Shown: piece by piece, positions 35,564 to 43,859 of the stretch
Position numbering within the stretch: position 1 is the first letter of the stretch
How the letters are laid out: every line of letters starts with the position of its first letter
Origin: Algiphilus sp022763315
GTDB taxonomy: Bacteria; Pseudomonadota; Gammaproteobacteria; Nevskiales; Nevskiaceae
Reading direction: 5' to 3' (one strand)
Assembly (NCBI RefSeq): GCF_965249985.1
Contig: NZ_OZ252280.1
DNA: 64,000 bases
The notes under the pieces: generated by a model
What the model saw: the letters and a program-made list of their open reading frames with translations, nothing else
Database searches by the model: none
What the model was told of the DNA's origin: nothing
Made by a program: the position numbers and the translations under genes

Positions 35564-36064
35564 ATGGACGAGATTCGCTTTTACCGAGCAAACGAGCGGC
35601 CCTACGGTGCCTTCAGCAACCTGTACAGGCGAGAAGTTGAGTTCGAAGGGGAGGTATTTCCTACCGCTGAGCATGCCTATCAGGCAGGAAAAGCGCGCAA
35701 GCAAGCCGTTAGGGATTGGTTAATGGCCGCGCCGACACCTGCCTTGCTGGCGATGGCTGCTCACGGACTCTACTATTGGGATATTGCGCCAGGCTGGTCC
35801 AAGAACAAGTTCGACCGAATGAAGCGCGTGCTACGCGCCAAATTCGCCCAACACGAGGACCTGCGTGAGCTGCTGCTCGCGACAGGCTCCGCAAGACTGG
35901 TTGAATCCGCCATGGTCGACAACGAGGTCAACAGGCTGTGGGGCGAAGTTAACGGCGCTGGCAAGAACATGCTCGGCACGCTTCTTATGGAAGTGAGAGA
36001 TGAACTGGTCGCTGGCGACGCTATCGAGGAAACCGAGAAACGGCGCAGAACCTGTGCCGCCTGA
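35564..36064 (+). CDS. NADAR-family protein (YbiA-like)
   Basis: A 166-residue NADAR protein. The family pattern is complete: FYRANERPYGAFSNLYRREV, FPTAEHAYQAGKA, and WSKNKFDRMKRVLRAKFAQH, with C-terminal NRLWGEVNGAGKNMLGTLLMEVRDEL. Members act on ADP-ribose or ribosylated compounds; some remove ADP-ribose from DNA guanine as antitoxins to DarT, and YbiA acts on riboflavin intermediates. No DarT toxin is visible nearby. Its position directly after the SIS/PRTase/kinase operon suggests related ribosyl chemistry, but it has its own promoter region. Confidence 0.9.
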   Translation: MDEIRFYRANERPYGAFSNLYRREVEFEGEVFPTAEHAYQAGKARKQAVRDWLMAAPTPALLAMAAHGLYYWDIAPGWSKNKFDRMKRVLRAKFAQHEDLRELLLATGSARLVESAMVDNEVNRLWGEVNGAGKNMLGTLLMEVRDELVAGDAIEETEKRRRTCAA

Positions 36065-36419
36065 GCCTCGGCTCGCGCTTACAGATGGAGTACCCCCGCC
36101 CCTGAAAAGCGGACACAATGCACCGAGTATTCAGGGGCCATTTTAATTCCGCGGGCCCACAACGACAGGTGGCGGACAGCTAATAGGGCGGAGCCCCCCA
36201 CGGCCATCCGATGAACCAGCCCCAGTAGCAGCCGCAAGGCAGAGGAACATCCTAGGCTCTCAAGTCGATCAGCCTCTCGGCCAATGCTATGAAGCCGAGC
36301 CGAGACACTGCGCAAGTGCAATTGACGCATCAAGGCGATTGGTATAGAGCTAAGTGCGCTGAGACTGCGTGAGCCTCTGAACGGGTGTATTCACGCCCGT
36401 GTGTGCTGGATAGCGCCCG
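36065..36419. other. Intergenic region with one long hairpin
   Basis: About 355 bp without a recognisable gene. A 9-bp perfect stem, GCCCCTGAA at 36098-36106 and its complement at 36130-36138, encloses 23 nt and is followed by CCATTTTAATT. It may terminate the NADAR transcript or be the remnant of an insertion sequence end. Confidence 0.4.
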
Positions 36420-36686
36420 TCAGCGTTGGGCCTTCGCCTTGATGAGGGACTGGATCTTTTCCTTCTGGGCATCGTCTCCGCTCTGAGTGTTGATCAGAAT
36501 CAGCTGGCGCGCAAACTCCTGGATGCGCTTTCCGCTGATGTGGTTGTGGCCACCAATCAGATCTCCGTCAACCAGGATGTTCATGTACGGGTTTCGCGCG
36601 GCTGTTTTGTTGTTCCGCTCGAGGACTGCCCCATGGAAGGCGATGCTGCCGCCTGGTTGATCGTCTCGCCATCCCTTATTTGACAT
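36420..36686 (-). CDS. Hypothetical small protein
   Basis: An 88-residue frame beginning MSNKGWRDDQPGGSIAF and containing YMNILVDGDLIGGHNHISG. Its ATG overlaps the stop region of the upstream small gene at 36676-36894, which supports a coupled pair. No family recognised. Confidence 0.4.
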   Translation of the reverse strand: MSNKGWRDDQPGGSIAFHGAVLERNNKTAARNPYMNILVDGDLIGGHNHISGKRIQEFARQLILINTQSGDDAQKEKIQSLIKAKAQR

Positions 36687-36894
36687 TCACAAAGGTCGCT
36701 AGCTCCTGTAGGTCCTGCGCGATGGCAACGCCCCCGTCAATGCGAGTTTCCTGCTGATTGCGCGCCCGAAGATAATGGGTCCGATAAGGCGCGAAATGCC
36801 CTACGGCAGTCACGTTGGCATCGCCCTGATCGATCGATTGGGTATCCTCGATCACCGGGTTGTAGCGCTCAACCTCGCGCTCATGCTCGAACAT
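36676..36894 (-). CDS. Hypothetical small protein
   Basis: A 72-residue frame with an acidic N-terminus (MFEHEREVERYNPVIED). It overlaps the following small gene by 11 bp. No domain or signal peptide is visible. The two could be fragments of decayed cargo. Confidence 0.35.
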   Translation of the reverse strand: MFEHEREVERYNPVIEDTQSIDQGDANVTAVGHFAPYRTHYLRARNQQETRIDGGVAIAQDLQELATFVNVK

Positions 36895-36989
36895 CGTGGA
36901 AAGGTAGGCAGGTCACCCTTTTATGCAAGGGCATCCAGAGTGGAGTGTAGGTTCAGGGGCTAGGGCGTACCGGCATCAAGAAACATGAT

Positions 36990-37364
36990 CGACCTAGTTC
37001 AACGTGCAGCTCGACTACGCGGAAGCAGAAACGCCTGACGTTATTCGTCAACACGACCGCCCAGCACTGAGCGCATGTGCAGCGATCATCGTGTCTTGCG
37101 ACCCGTTAGGTGTCCCGCGTCGGCGGTGTAACGCCCCCAGGAAGCACGGCATGCAGCGGCGCCAGGAACGCCTGAAACCGTTGCACGCGCTAAGGCTCTC
37201 TGGCCTGGCGACTACGCCTTGCATGAGAGTTCTGCATAGGTGACGACAGACACGAAGATTTCGTGGCCCGAGAAAGCAGCCCGTTCCAGCAGCTGGATTA
37301 ACGACATCGGCGCATTACGGATGCTGCAACTGCTGGTACCGGTGTCCAGCATGTAGCGCATCAT
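36990..37364 (-). pseudogene. vapC: Decayed vapC PIN-domain toxin gene
   Basis: Reading the minus strand from 37364 gives MMRYMLDTGTSSCSIR, then EIFVSVVTYAELS, the start of a VapC with the first catalytic Asp in MLDT. The frame stops at 37212. Further PIN-family pieces follow in other frames: FQAFLAPLHAVLP, then GTPNGSQDTMIAAHALSAG with the later acidic residue, then LTNNVRRF. At least two frameshifts are needed to join them, so the toxin is dead. It partly overlaps the end of vapB. Confidence 0.75.
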
Positions 37365-37605
37365 CAGCACTCCGAATCAGGTCAATACCAATCCCCGGGC
37401 GCTCGGACAAAAAGTAGTCACCAACATCCGGAGCATCCATCAATGCGCTCCAGCTGGGGCGCTTTGGCTCAATGACAAGTCGAGAACCCACTCGGTACGT
37501 GAGCACCTCTTCGACATCACCCAACTCCATCTCCTTCGGTAATCGCACAGATTGATTGCGGCCGTTGCGGAATAGTTGCGCGGTTCGCGGCGGGGAATCA
37601 GACAT
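37315..37605 (-). CDS. vapB: VapB-type antitoxin (AbrB/MazE fold), partner decayed
   Basis: A 96-residue protein with an N-terminal swapped-hairpin DNA-binding domain: RTAQLFRNGRNQSVRLPKEMEL and VLTYRVGSRLVIEPKRPSW. This is the pattern of VapB antitoxins of the enteric vapBC type. The C-terminal segment ALHAGHRYQQLQHP reads over the vapC start in another frame, longer than usual, suggesting the original stop was lost. The cognate toxin gene is broken, so this is an orphan. Confidence 0.8.
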   Translation of the reverse strand: MSDSPPRTAQLFRNGRNQSVRLPKEMELGDVEEVLTYRVGSRLVIEPKRPSWSALMDAPDVGDYFLSERPGIGIDLIRSADDALHAGHRYQQLQHP

Positions 37606-37813
37606 GGCGAAGAAGTCCAAATTATCCAGTTCGGTCTGGTGCACCTGCGCGCCGTCCATTCTGTCGCTCATGGGCCTGTTCCAATGTTGACATAGGGTAA
37701 ACACCAGACTCCTGCCTTCAGCCCTCAGCAAAATACCTGTTTAACCCCAGATGACGGACCAACTGCCCCACTTTGCTCGGGGCGTGAGTGTGCCATGGCA
37801 CCCTCCGACATCG

Positions 37814-37829
37814 TTGCAATATATTGCAA
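37814..37829. promoter_or_regulatory. Palindromic operator before the second higBA
   Basis: TTGCAATATATTGCAA is a perfect 16-bp palindrome 30 bp before the toxin start. It is the likely autoregulatory site of the XRE antitoxin downstream. Confidence 0.65.
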
Positions 37830-37859
37830 TTATGGCTGCGATGTCCCATGCTAAGGATC

Positions 37860-38191
37860 ATGAAGGCGATCTATTGGGCCGGACGATGCCTGGACGACCT
37901 GAAGAGCTTTCCTCTGGACGCTAGGCAGGAGGCTGGCTTCCAACTGGATCGCGTCCAGCGCGGACTAGACCCGAACAACTGGAAGCCGATCAAGACGTTG
38001 GGCCAGGGGTTGGGGAAATTCGGATCAAAGTCGATCCAAACAACCAATACCGCGTGCTGTACGTCGCCGAGATCGAAGGCCGAGTGTTGGTGCTACACGC
38101 GTTCCAGAAGAAAATGCAGCGCACCGCAAAAGCTGATATCGATCTGGCAAGAGCACGCCTGTCGGCGGCACTGAAGGAGCTTCGAAAATGA
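37860..38191 (+). pseudogene. higB: Second higB-like (Gp49/RelE) toxin gene with a frameshift
   Basis: The frame starts MKAIYWAGRCLDDLKSFP and runs to IKTLGQG, then the matching continuation GEIRIKVDPNNQYRVLYVAEIEG is in another frame. It ends LKELRK at a TGA overlapping the antitoxin ATG. Joining them needs one extra G in the G-run at about 38005-38012, so a single deletion has killed the toxin, unless it is a sequencing error in a homopolymer. The intact version would be about 110 residues, normal for this phage-derived Gp49-like family. Confidence 0.8.
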
Positions 38192-38475
38192 GTGAGAGAA
38201 CACTGACCAAAGGCGACCCTCGGGGCGTCTTCTATGACTTGTTCGAGGAAGAGGAGGCAGCCGAGCTGGTCATGCGCGCTCAGATCGTAAATGCCCTGCA
38301 GGCGTGGCTGGCTGAGTCGCGGGAGAACCAGATGGTGCTCAGCAAACGACTGGGGGTCGACAAGTCCCGCGTGTCGGAGGTTAAGCACGGCAAAGTTGAG
38401 AAATTCAGCCTCGACAATCTAGTGCGTCTTGCCCAGCGCGCTGGACTGAAGCCGAAGCTGAGAATTGGCGTGTAA
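38188..38475 (+). CDS. higA: XRE-family antitoxin (HigA-like)
   Basis: A 95-residue helix-turn-helix protein with the DNA-binding unit ESRENQMVLSKRLGVDKSRVSEVKHGK and the C-terminal dimerisation helices. Its ATG overlaps the toxin stop by 4 bp. It is intact although the toxin upstream is frameshifted, as often happens when a toxin-antitoxin module decays. It could still repress its own promoter. Confidence 0.85.
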   Translation: MSERTLTKGDPRGVFYDLFEEEEAAELVMRAQIVNALQAWLAESRENQMVLSKRLGVDKSRVSEVKHGKVEKFSLDNLVRLAQRAGLKPKLRIGV

Positions 38476-38971
38476 CTGGATTTCCCACAATGTGAGAAAT
38501 CCTGCTCCCCTGCGCAGGAAAAGTGGGGTTAAATTTATGGGTATCCGGAATACAGAGTGGGTTCGATGGCAGGGCCGAGTACGACATATAACCTGTAAAC
38601 CAGAATGGAATGTGGGAAATCCCTGTACGCGTGTCGTCTCGTGAACTGGAACACAGCGTGGAGTTCTGTCGCGTCAGCACTGAGAATGACGAAAACGAAG
38701 CAGGCCACACTGGCTGAAAAGAGTGCCCATATCCCAGAAAAGACGATGCAGCCCCGACATGAAGTGCAAAGCCGTTGAGTTGTAAAGTCATGCAGTTCGC
38801 AGCGCCGCCCAGGTCGCATGGCATATCGGCATACACCTCGATTTGGTCACTCGATGCGGTCGAGAAAGCGACGCGCACGGCGACCTGCGCCTTTAAAAGA
38901 GGGTAATGCCCGAATCTTTCCAGCCATGTCGCGGAAGGGCGCCTAGCCACGGTTGGGGGTTTGTGCATGCT
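38476..38971. other. Intergenic region before the alkane cluster
   Basis: About 500 bp. I see no intact gene, repeat or transposon end. Some minus-strand frames are long, but their sequence is cysteine- and serine-rich with no family resemblance. It separates the toxin-antitoxin remnants from the catabolic region and may mark an old cargo junction. Confidence 0.45.
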
Positions 38972-40204
38972 TCAGATCAAGGACTTCAATTCGATATCCG
39001 GATCACGCAACGCTTGCGCTTTGACCTCCCTGTGTTGGTAGACGAGTTTCTTACCCACCATGAAAGCCATAGGCAGATTGACCGCGTCCACGGCAATGAG
39101 ATGACCTTCGCGCAGATAGAACACCGCGAATGCCTCGTCCTCGGGCTTGCCACGTACTACCCGCTCATCATGAGCGTGGGACAACCCCACCATCTGCAGG
39201 CGCACGTCATACTGATTCGACCAGAACCAGGGTGCGGCATCGTAGGGCCTGTCCTCTCCCATCAGGGTCGCCGCCGCGGTACGGGCCTGATCGACCGCGT
39301 TGGCGACTGACTCCATCCGCTGCGTTTGTTCAAAGAAAAGATTTCTGTGGCGGGTGCAGTCACCGATTGCCAGGATATCGGGATCGTTAGTACGCGTATA
39401 TTCGTCCACGAGAATACCGTCGTCACAAGGCAGGCCGGCGGCTTCGGCCAGAGCGGTTTCCGGTGCGATGCCGACCGAAACGAGCACAAAATCGGCCGGT
39501 ACGGTCGTGCCGTCGGCCAGTGTTACGCCGGCCACGTAGCCGTGGTTGCCGGCCTCGAAGCCGGTGACCGCCGTGTCCAGGCGCACATCCACTCCGGCAC
39601 CTCGGTGCTTGGCATAAAAGAACGCGGAGATTTCCGGGCCTGTGACCCGTTGCATGAGTCGCTCGGCGGCTTCCAGCACCGTGACCTTGAGGCCTGCCTT
39701 GACGGCGATGGCGGCCACCTCCAGGCCGATGTAGCCGCCGCCAACGATGACCAGACTCTTCCCCGGGACGAATTGTTCACGAAGGGCATCCGAGTCAGCG
39801 ATGTCGTGCAGATAATGAAGGCCTTTCAAGTCGGCCCCTTGCGCGTTCAGGTATCGAACACGAGATCCCGTGGCCAGGACAAGTTGACCGTATTTCAACG
39901 TACTCTGGTCCGATAGCGTGATGGTCTTGTTGTCCCGGTCTATGTGCTCGGCGCGCTCCCCGAGCCGAAGCTGGTAGCCCGCGTCGTCGTACACCGAACG
40001 CGGCTTTAGGTACAGAGACTCCTGATCAATCTCTCCTGCCAGATAATTCTTGGACAGAGGTGGTCGCTGGTAGGGCGGATGGGGCTCCTCGCCCACCAGA
40101 ACCACCTCCTGTTGATATTTCTTTTGCAGCAAGGTTGTCAGGAGCGCGCCTGCCGCGTGCCCGCCTCCAACGATGACCGTCGCATCTTGGCGTCTGTTCG
40201 CCAT
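38972..40204 (-). CDS. NADH:ferredoxin reductase of the CYP153 system
   Basis: A 410-residue FAD-dependent reductase of the putidaredoxin reductase/rubredoxin reductase type, carrying electrons from NADH to the 2Fe-2S ferredoxin. The N-terminal FAD motif is VIVGGGHAAGALL near residues 9-21, the NAD motif VIVGGGYIGLEVAAIA near residues 148-163, and the second FAD motif DILAIGDCTRH near 270-280. I chose the ATG giving MANRRQDATV; upstream in-frame residues are not family-like. It is the last gene of the leftward operon ferredoxin, CYP153, GMC, reductase. Confidence 0.92.
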   Translation of the reverse strand: MANRRQDATVIVGGGHAAGALLTTLLQKKYQQEVVLVGEEPHPPYQRPPLSKNYLAGEIDQESLYLKPRSVYDDAGYQLRLGERAEHIDRDNKTITLSDQSTLKYGQLVLATGSRVRYLNAQGADLKGLHYLHDIADSDALREQFVPGKSLVIVGGGYIGLEVAAIAVKAGLKVTVLEAAERLMQRVTGPEISAFFYAKHRGAGVDVRLDTAVTGFEAGNHGYVAGVTLADGTTVPADFVLVSVGIAPETALAEAAGLPCDDGILVDEYTRTNDPDILAIGDCTRHRNLFFEQTQRMESVANAVDQARTAAATLMGEDRPYDAAPWFWSNQYDVRLQMVGLSHAHDERVVRGKPEDEAFAVFYLREGHLIAVDAVNLPMAFMVGKKLVYQHREVKAQALRDPDIELKSLI

Positions 40205-40334
40205 AGCCTCTCTCTTTGACTGTTCCTGGGGATTGGATCGTTCAGGCCTCGAATTGCCAATCGGGACGAGCACAAGGTCGGGGCGCCTGGTGTGGTGCTG
40301 TCAACCGCGCCCACCGCTACAACACACGCGGCGC

Positions 40335-41972
40335 TCAGCCGCCACTGGCCTCCGCATCCTCGAGCAGCATCGCCGCGCCCTTCTCGCCTATCATGGTCGC
40401 CGGCTGGTTGGTGTTGCCTCCGACCAGCGTCGGCATGATGGAGGCATCGACCACCCGCAGGCGTTGCAGACCATGCACGCGCAGACGCGGATCGACCACC
40501 GCCATCGGATCGACGCCCATCTTGCAGGTGCCGACAGGGTGATACGCCGACTCCCCGCTGCGCCGCGCCCAGTCGGCGAGGTCGTCGTCGTTCTGCAGTG
40601 CCGGCCCCGGCGACATCTCGACCTCGTGGTGCGGGGCGAAAGACGGCTGCGCCAGAATACTGCGCACCAGGCGCACCCCGCGCACGAGCCGCTCGACGTC
40701 GGCGGACTCGGCCATGTAGTTGGGATCGATCAGCGGCGCCGCGAACGGATCTGCACTGTGCAGGCCGACGCGGCCGCGCGACGATGGCCTGAGTCCGTAG
40801 ATCATCACTGCATAGCCGTAGCCACTCATGGCGGTCTTCAGGTCCCGCCCGTGGTCGGCGTACAGCATGGGTGCGAAGTGAAGTTGCAGATCGGGTATCG
40901 GCTCCCCCGGCCGGGACCGGATGAACCCACCGGCCTCGGCGCCGTTGCTCGACAGCACACCGCGGCGGCCGCTCATGTACTGCAGCAGCGCCCACAGGCC
41001 CTTGAGCCAGTAGCTCGGATGCATTGAGATGCTCTGGCGGCTGCGTGATTTGACACGCACGAACACGTCGATATGGTCTTGCAGATTCAGTCCCACGCCT
41101 TCCAGCGCGTGGCGCAGCTTGATGCCGTGCCGGGCCAATTCCTCGCGTGGGCCGATTCCGGACAGCATCAGCAGCTGCGGCGTATTGAACGCGCCACCGC
41201 AGAGCACAACTTCGCGCTTGGCGCGGACCTGCGCCAGCCCCGCCGGGTCCCGATACTCGACCCCGGTAGCGTGGGTGCCTTCGAGCAGCACACGGGTAAC
41301 GTGGGCGCTACTGCGGACAGTCAGGTTGGAACGGCCCGCTACGGGTTCGAGATAGGCGCGCGCATTGCTGCAGCGCGCGCCGTCCTTCTGGTACGCGTAG
41401 TAGAAACCCACGCCCTCCTGCTCATGACCGTTGAAATCCGGATTGCGTCGGTACCCCGCCTGCGCCGCCGCGCCGACGAATGCCGTGCTCAACGGATTGG
41501 TATAGCGTCTCTCGGCCACATTGAGCGGACCACCCTGGCCATGGAAGGCTGCCTCATCCGGGGTCACCTTCGGCTCGAAATGTTCTGACCTGCGGAAATA
41601 CGGCAGCACGTCGGCGTACGACCAACCATCGCAACCCAGCCGTGCCCACTCGTCGTAGTCCCAGGCATGGCCACGGATATACACCTGCGCGTTCATGCCG
41701 CTGGACCCACCGAGCATCTTGCCCCGCGGCTGGAACAACGCACGGTCGTGCATGTGCCGCTGCGGTTCGGTATTGAACTGCCAGTTGTAGCGACGGCTGA
41801 ACATCAGCTGCAGAAAGCCCAGCGGTGTGTTCACGAAAGGATTGCGGCGACTCTCCGGACCGGCTTCGAGCAGCAGCACCGAATGGCGGCCGCTCTCGGA
41901 GAGGCGGTTGGCGACGGCGCATCCGGCCGAGCCGCCGCCAACCACCACATAATCGAATGGTCCGGAGGCCAT
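40335..41972 (-). CDS. GMC-family FAD alcohol dehydrogenase (AlkJ-like)
   Basis: A 545-residue glucose-methanol-choline oxidoreductase that would oxidise the terminal alcohol made by CYP153 to the aldehyde, passing electrons to the respiratory chain. FAD binding is by DYVVVGGGSAGCAVANRLSE at the N-terminus, with the family signature GGSSGMNAQVYIRG near residue 90 and the catalytic histidine in SAYHPVGTCKMG near the C-terminus. It follows CYP153 by 18 bp and precedes the reductase gene by about 130 bp. AlkJ and choline dehydrogenase are its nearest relatives by pattern; an oxidase role is less likely in this context. Confidence 0.9.
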   Translation of the reverse strand: MASGPFDYVVVGGGSAGCAVANRLSESGRHSVLLLEAGPESRRNPFVNTPLGFLQLMFSRRYNWQFNTEPQRHMHDRALFQPRGKMLGGSSGMNAQVYIRGHAWDYDEWARLGCDGWSYADVLPYFRRSEHFEPKVTPDEAAFHGQGGPLNVAERRYTNPLSTAFVGAAAQAGYRRNPDFNGHEQEGVGFYYAYQKDGARCSNARAYLEPVAGRSNLTVRSSAHVTRVLLEGTHATGVEYRDPAGLAQVRAKREVVLCGGAFNTPQLLMLSGIGPREELARHGIKLRHALEGVGLNLQDHIDVFVRVKSRSRQSISMHPSYWLKGLWALLQYMSGRRGVLSSNGAEAGGFIRSRPGEPIPDLQLHFAPMLYADHGRDLKTAMSGYGYAVMIYGLRPSSRGRVGLHSADPFAAPLIDPNYMAESADVERLVRGVRLVRSILAQPSFAPHHEVEMSPGPALQNDDDLADWARRSGESAYHPVGTCKMGVDPMAVVDPRLRVHGLQRLRVVDASIMPTLVGGNTNQPATMIGEKGAAMLLEDAEASGG

Positions 41973-41990
41973 ACTGGTTTACACCGTGCC

Positions 41991-43403
41991 TCAACCTTTG
42001 GGCGTCAGTTTGACCATCAGCTTGGAATAGCCTCGCACGAAGTTCGACTGAACCCGCTCGGGTTCGCCGACAACTTCGATGTTGTCGAAGCGCTTGATGA
42101 GTTCTTCCCACAGGATGCGCAACTGCAATTCGGCCAGACGGTTGCCCATGCAACGGTGGATGCCATAGCCGAACGAAAGATGGTTGCGCGCGCCCTTGCG
42201 GTCGATGATGAAGTCATCCGGGTTGTCGAACTTGCGCTCGTCCCGATTGCCCGAGGCGAACCACATCAGCACGCGATCCCCCTTCTTGATGGTCTGGCCA
42301 CGCAGTTCCACGTCCTGTGTCGCCACCCGGCGCATGTGCGCCAGCGGAGTTTGCCAGCGGATGATTTCCGAAACCATGTTGGGAATCAGCTCCGGGTTGG
42401 CCTTGAGCTTGGCGAATTCCTCGGGAAACTGATTCAGGGCAAGCACGCCGCCGCTCATCGAGTTACGCGTGGTGTCATTGCCACCAACGATAAGCAGCGC
42501 CAGATTGCCGATAAACTCCATCGGACGATTGATCATGTCCTTGGTATCGTCGCTGCTCTGCAACAGGCTGATCAGATCAAAACTGGGCGCTTCACCGGCC
42601 GCACGTCGTGCCTCCTTGTCGCGCCACAGCTGGGAAAAAGCCCAGGCCATGTCTGCGGCGGCATCGAACATGTTGTCTTCATCGTCGAACTCGCCACCGG
42701 TCGCTGCTGTGGTGCCGGCCATACGATCCGACCAGTCAACCAGCTTATGACGCTCCTCGTACGGAAAATCCAGGAGTGTGGCTAGCATGCGGCCCGTCAG
42801 CTCCTTCGATACCGCTGGCACCCAGTTGAATGGTTGATCGAGGGGCAGGTTGTCGAGCACTTCGCCGGTGCGCTGGCGGATGAGTCCTTCCATTTCCTTC
42901 AGGTTCTGCGGCGCCACCACGCCCTGCACAGAGCGGCGCTGCACGTCATGCTTGGGCGGGTCCATGGCGATAAACATCTCTACCGGCATCCCTTCCGGAA
43001 AATCGCCCAGCACGATAATCGGCTCGGAGGAGAACAGCTCGTGGTTCTTGTCCACGAACAGGATGTCTTCGTAGCGCGTCACCGACCAGAACGGGCCAAA
43101 GGGACTGTGCTTCTGATAATGCACCGGCGCTTCGTCACGCAGGCGCTTGAAGTAGGCCCGCCATTGGTCTTGCCGGTACAGAAACGGGTTGCTGGTGTCG
43201 ATGTCTTCGAGCGCCAACGTGTTGACATCGGGAACCGGGGCTTCGAAGAAGTGGACCGGGGGGCGTCGCGGGCCGATAACCTTCTTCTTTGCCGTTACCA
43301 GAAACTTGAGTGCCCGGATCTGCAGGTGCATCGGCACCACTCTGGATGTGGCGTTGACCAGCTTGGTCTGGACTACATCGCTCATCTGCAATTCTGTTGA
43401 CAT
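41991..43403 (-). CDS. cyp153A: CYP153A-type cytochrome P450 alkane/fatty-acid hydroxylase
   Basis: A 470-residue soluble class I P450. The sequence is recognisably CYP153A: the N-terminal NATSRVVPM, PDVNTLALEDID and PFLYRQDQWRAYFKRL segments match alkane hydroxylases of Marinobacter and Alcanivorax. The I-helix oxygen-activation motif is GGNDTTRNSMSGG, ExxR is EIIRW, and the haem loop is FGYGIHRCMGNRLAE with Cys418. The family hydroxylates the terminal carbon of medium-chain alkanes and fatty acids. The next gene upstream is its ferredoxin, 15 bp away. No truncation or missing residue is visible. Confidence 0.95.
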   Translation of the reverse strand: MSTELQMSDVVQTKLVNATSRVVPMHLQIRALKFLVTAKKKVIGPRRPPVHFFEAPVPDVNTLALEDIDTSNPFLYRQDQWRAYFKRLRDEAPVHYQKHSPFGPFWSVTRYEDILFVDKNHELFSSEPIIVLGDFPEGMPVEMFIAMDPPKHDVQRRSVQGVVAPQNLKEMEGLIRQRTGEVLDNLPLDQPFNWVPAVSKELTGRMLATLLDFPYEERHKLVDWSDRMAGTTAATGGEFDDEDNMFDAAADMAWAFSQLWRDKEARRAAGEAPSFDLISLLQSSDDTKDMINRPMEFIGNLALLIVGGNDTTRNSMSGGVLALNQFPEEFAKLKANPELIPNMVSEIIRWQTPLAHMRRVATQDVELRGQTIKKGDRVLMWFASGNRDERKFDNPDDFIIDRKGARNHLSFGYGIHRCMGNRLAELQLRILWEELIKRFDNIEVVGEPERVQSNFVRGYSKLMVKLTPKG

Positions 43404-43418
43404 GGCGTCCTCCAGTGC

Positions 43419-43739
43419 TTACATCTGAAATTCGGGCAGACGGACGGTCATGCCGTCCATCGCCTCGGTGGTTTGAACCTGGCAGCCCAGACGCGAGGTT
43501 TTTGCCAGCTCCGGGGTCATCGACAGCATCTGCTGTTCGTCATCACCCGGCGTGCCAGTCTTGTCGTACCACTCGTCCGCGACGATCACGTGGCAAGTGC
43601 CACAGGCACATTCCCCGCCACAGTCCGCATCAATGCCGGGAATCATGTTATCCACGGCGATTTGCATCAGTGAGGCGCCTGCCTTGAATTCAACGACATG
43701 CTCGGTGTCGTCGTGCTCGATAAAAGTAATTTTGCCCAC
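43419..43739 (-). CDS. 2Fe-2S ferredoxin of the CYP153 system
   Basis: A 106-residue adrenodoxin/putidaredoxin-type ferredoxin that donates electrons to the P450. The cluster ligands follow the family pattern C40-x5-C46-x2-C49, with the last ligand C86 in RLGCQV. A GGAGGAG ribosome binding site lies about 5 bp before the ATG. It is the first gene of the leftward operon, 60 bp from the 39-bp repeat that probably carries its operator. Confidence 0.95.
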   Translation of the reverse strand: MGKITFIEHDDTEHVVEFKAGASLMQIAVDNMIPGIDADCGGECACGTCHVIVADEWYDKTGTPGDDEQQMLSMTPELAKTSRLGCQVQTTEAMDGMTVRLPEFQM

Positions 43740-43798
43740 GGCACTCCTCCTGTCGGTTCTGACTGCAATTTAGAGTGACTGTGTGCTAGCCCTCAGGG

Positions 43799-43837
43799 GA
43801 GGACATTTGTTGACATCATGGGGGCATTTAAAGACAC
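43799..43837. repeat. 39-bp inverted repeat, left copy, likely operator
   Basis: Inverted with one mismatch relative to 44929-44967. It begins GAGGACATTTGTTGACATC and ends TTTAAAGACAC. The copies flank the AraC regulator gene, and each lies upstream of one of the two divergent operons in the same relative orientation. That is the layout of shared activator sites. Confidence 0.8.
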
Positions 43838-43859
43838 TTGCGGGTCCGTGGAGGGCGTT

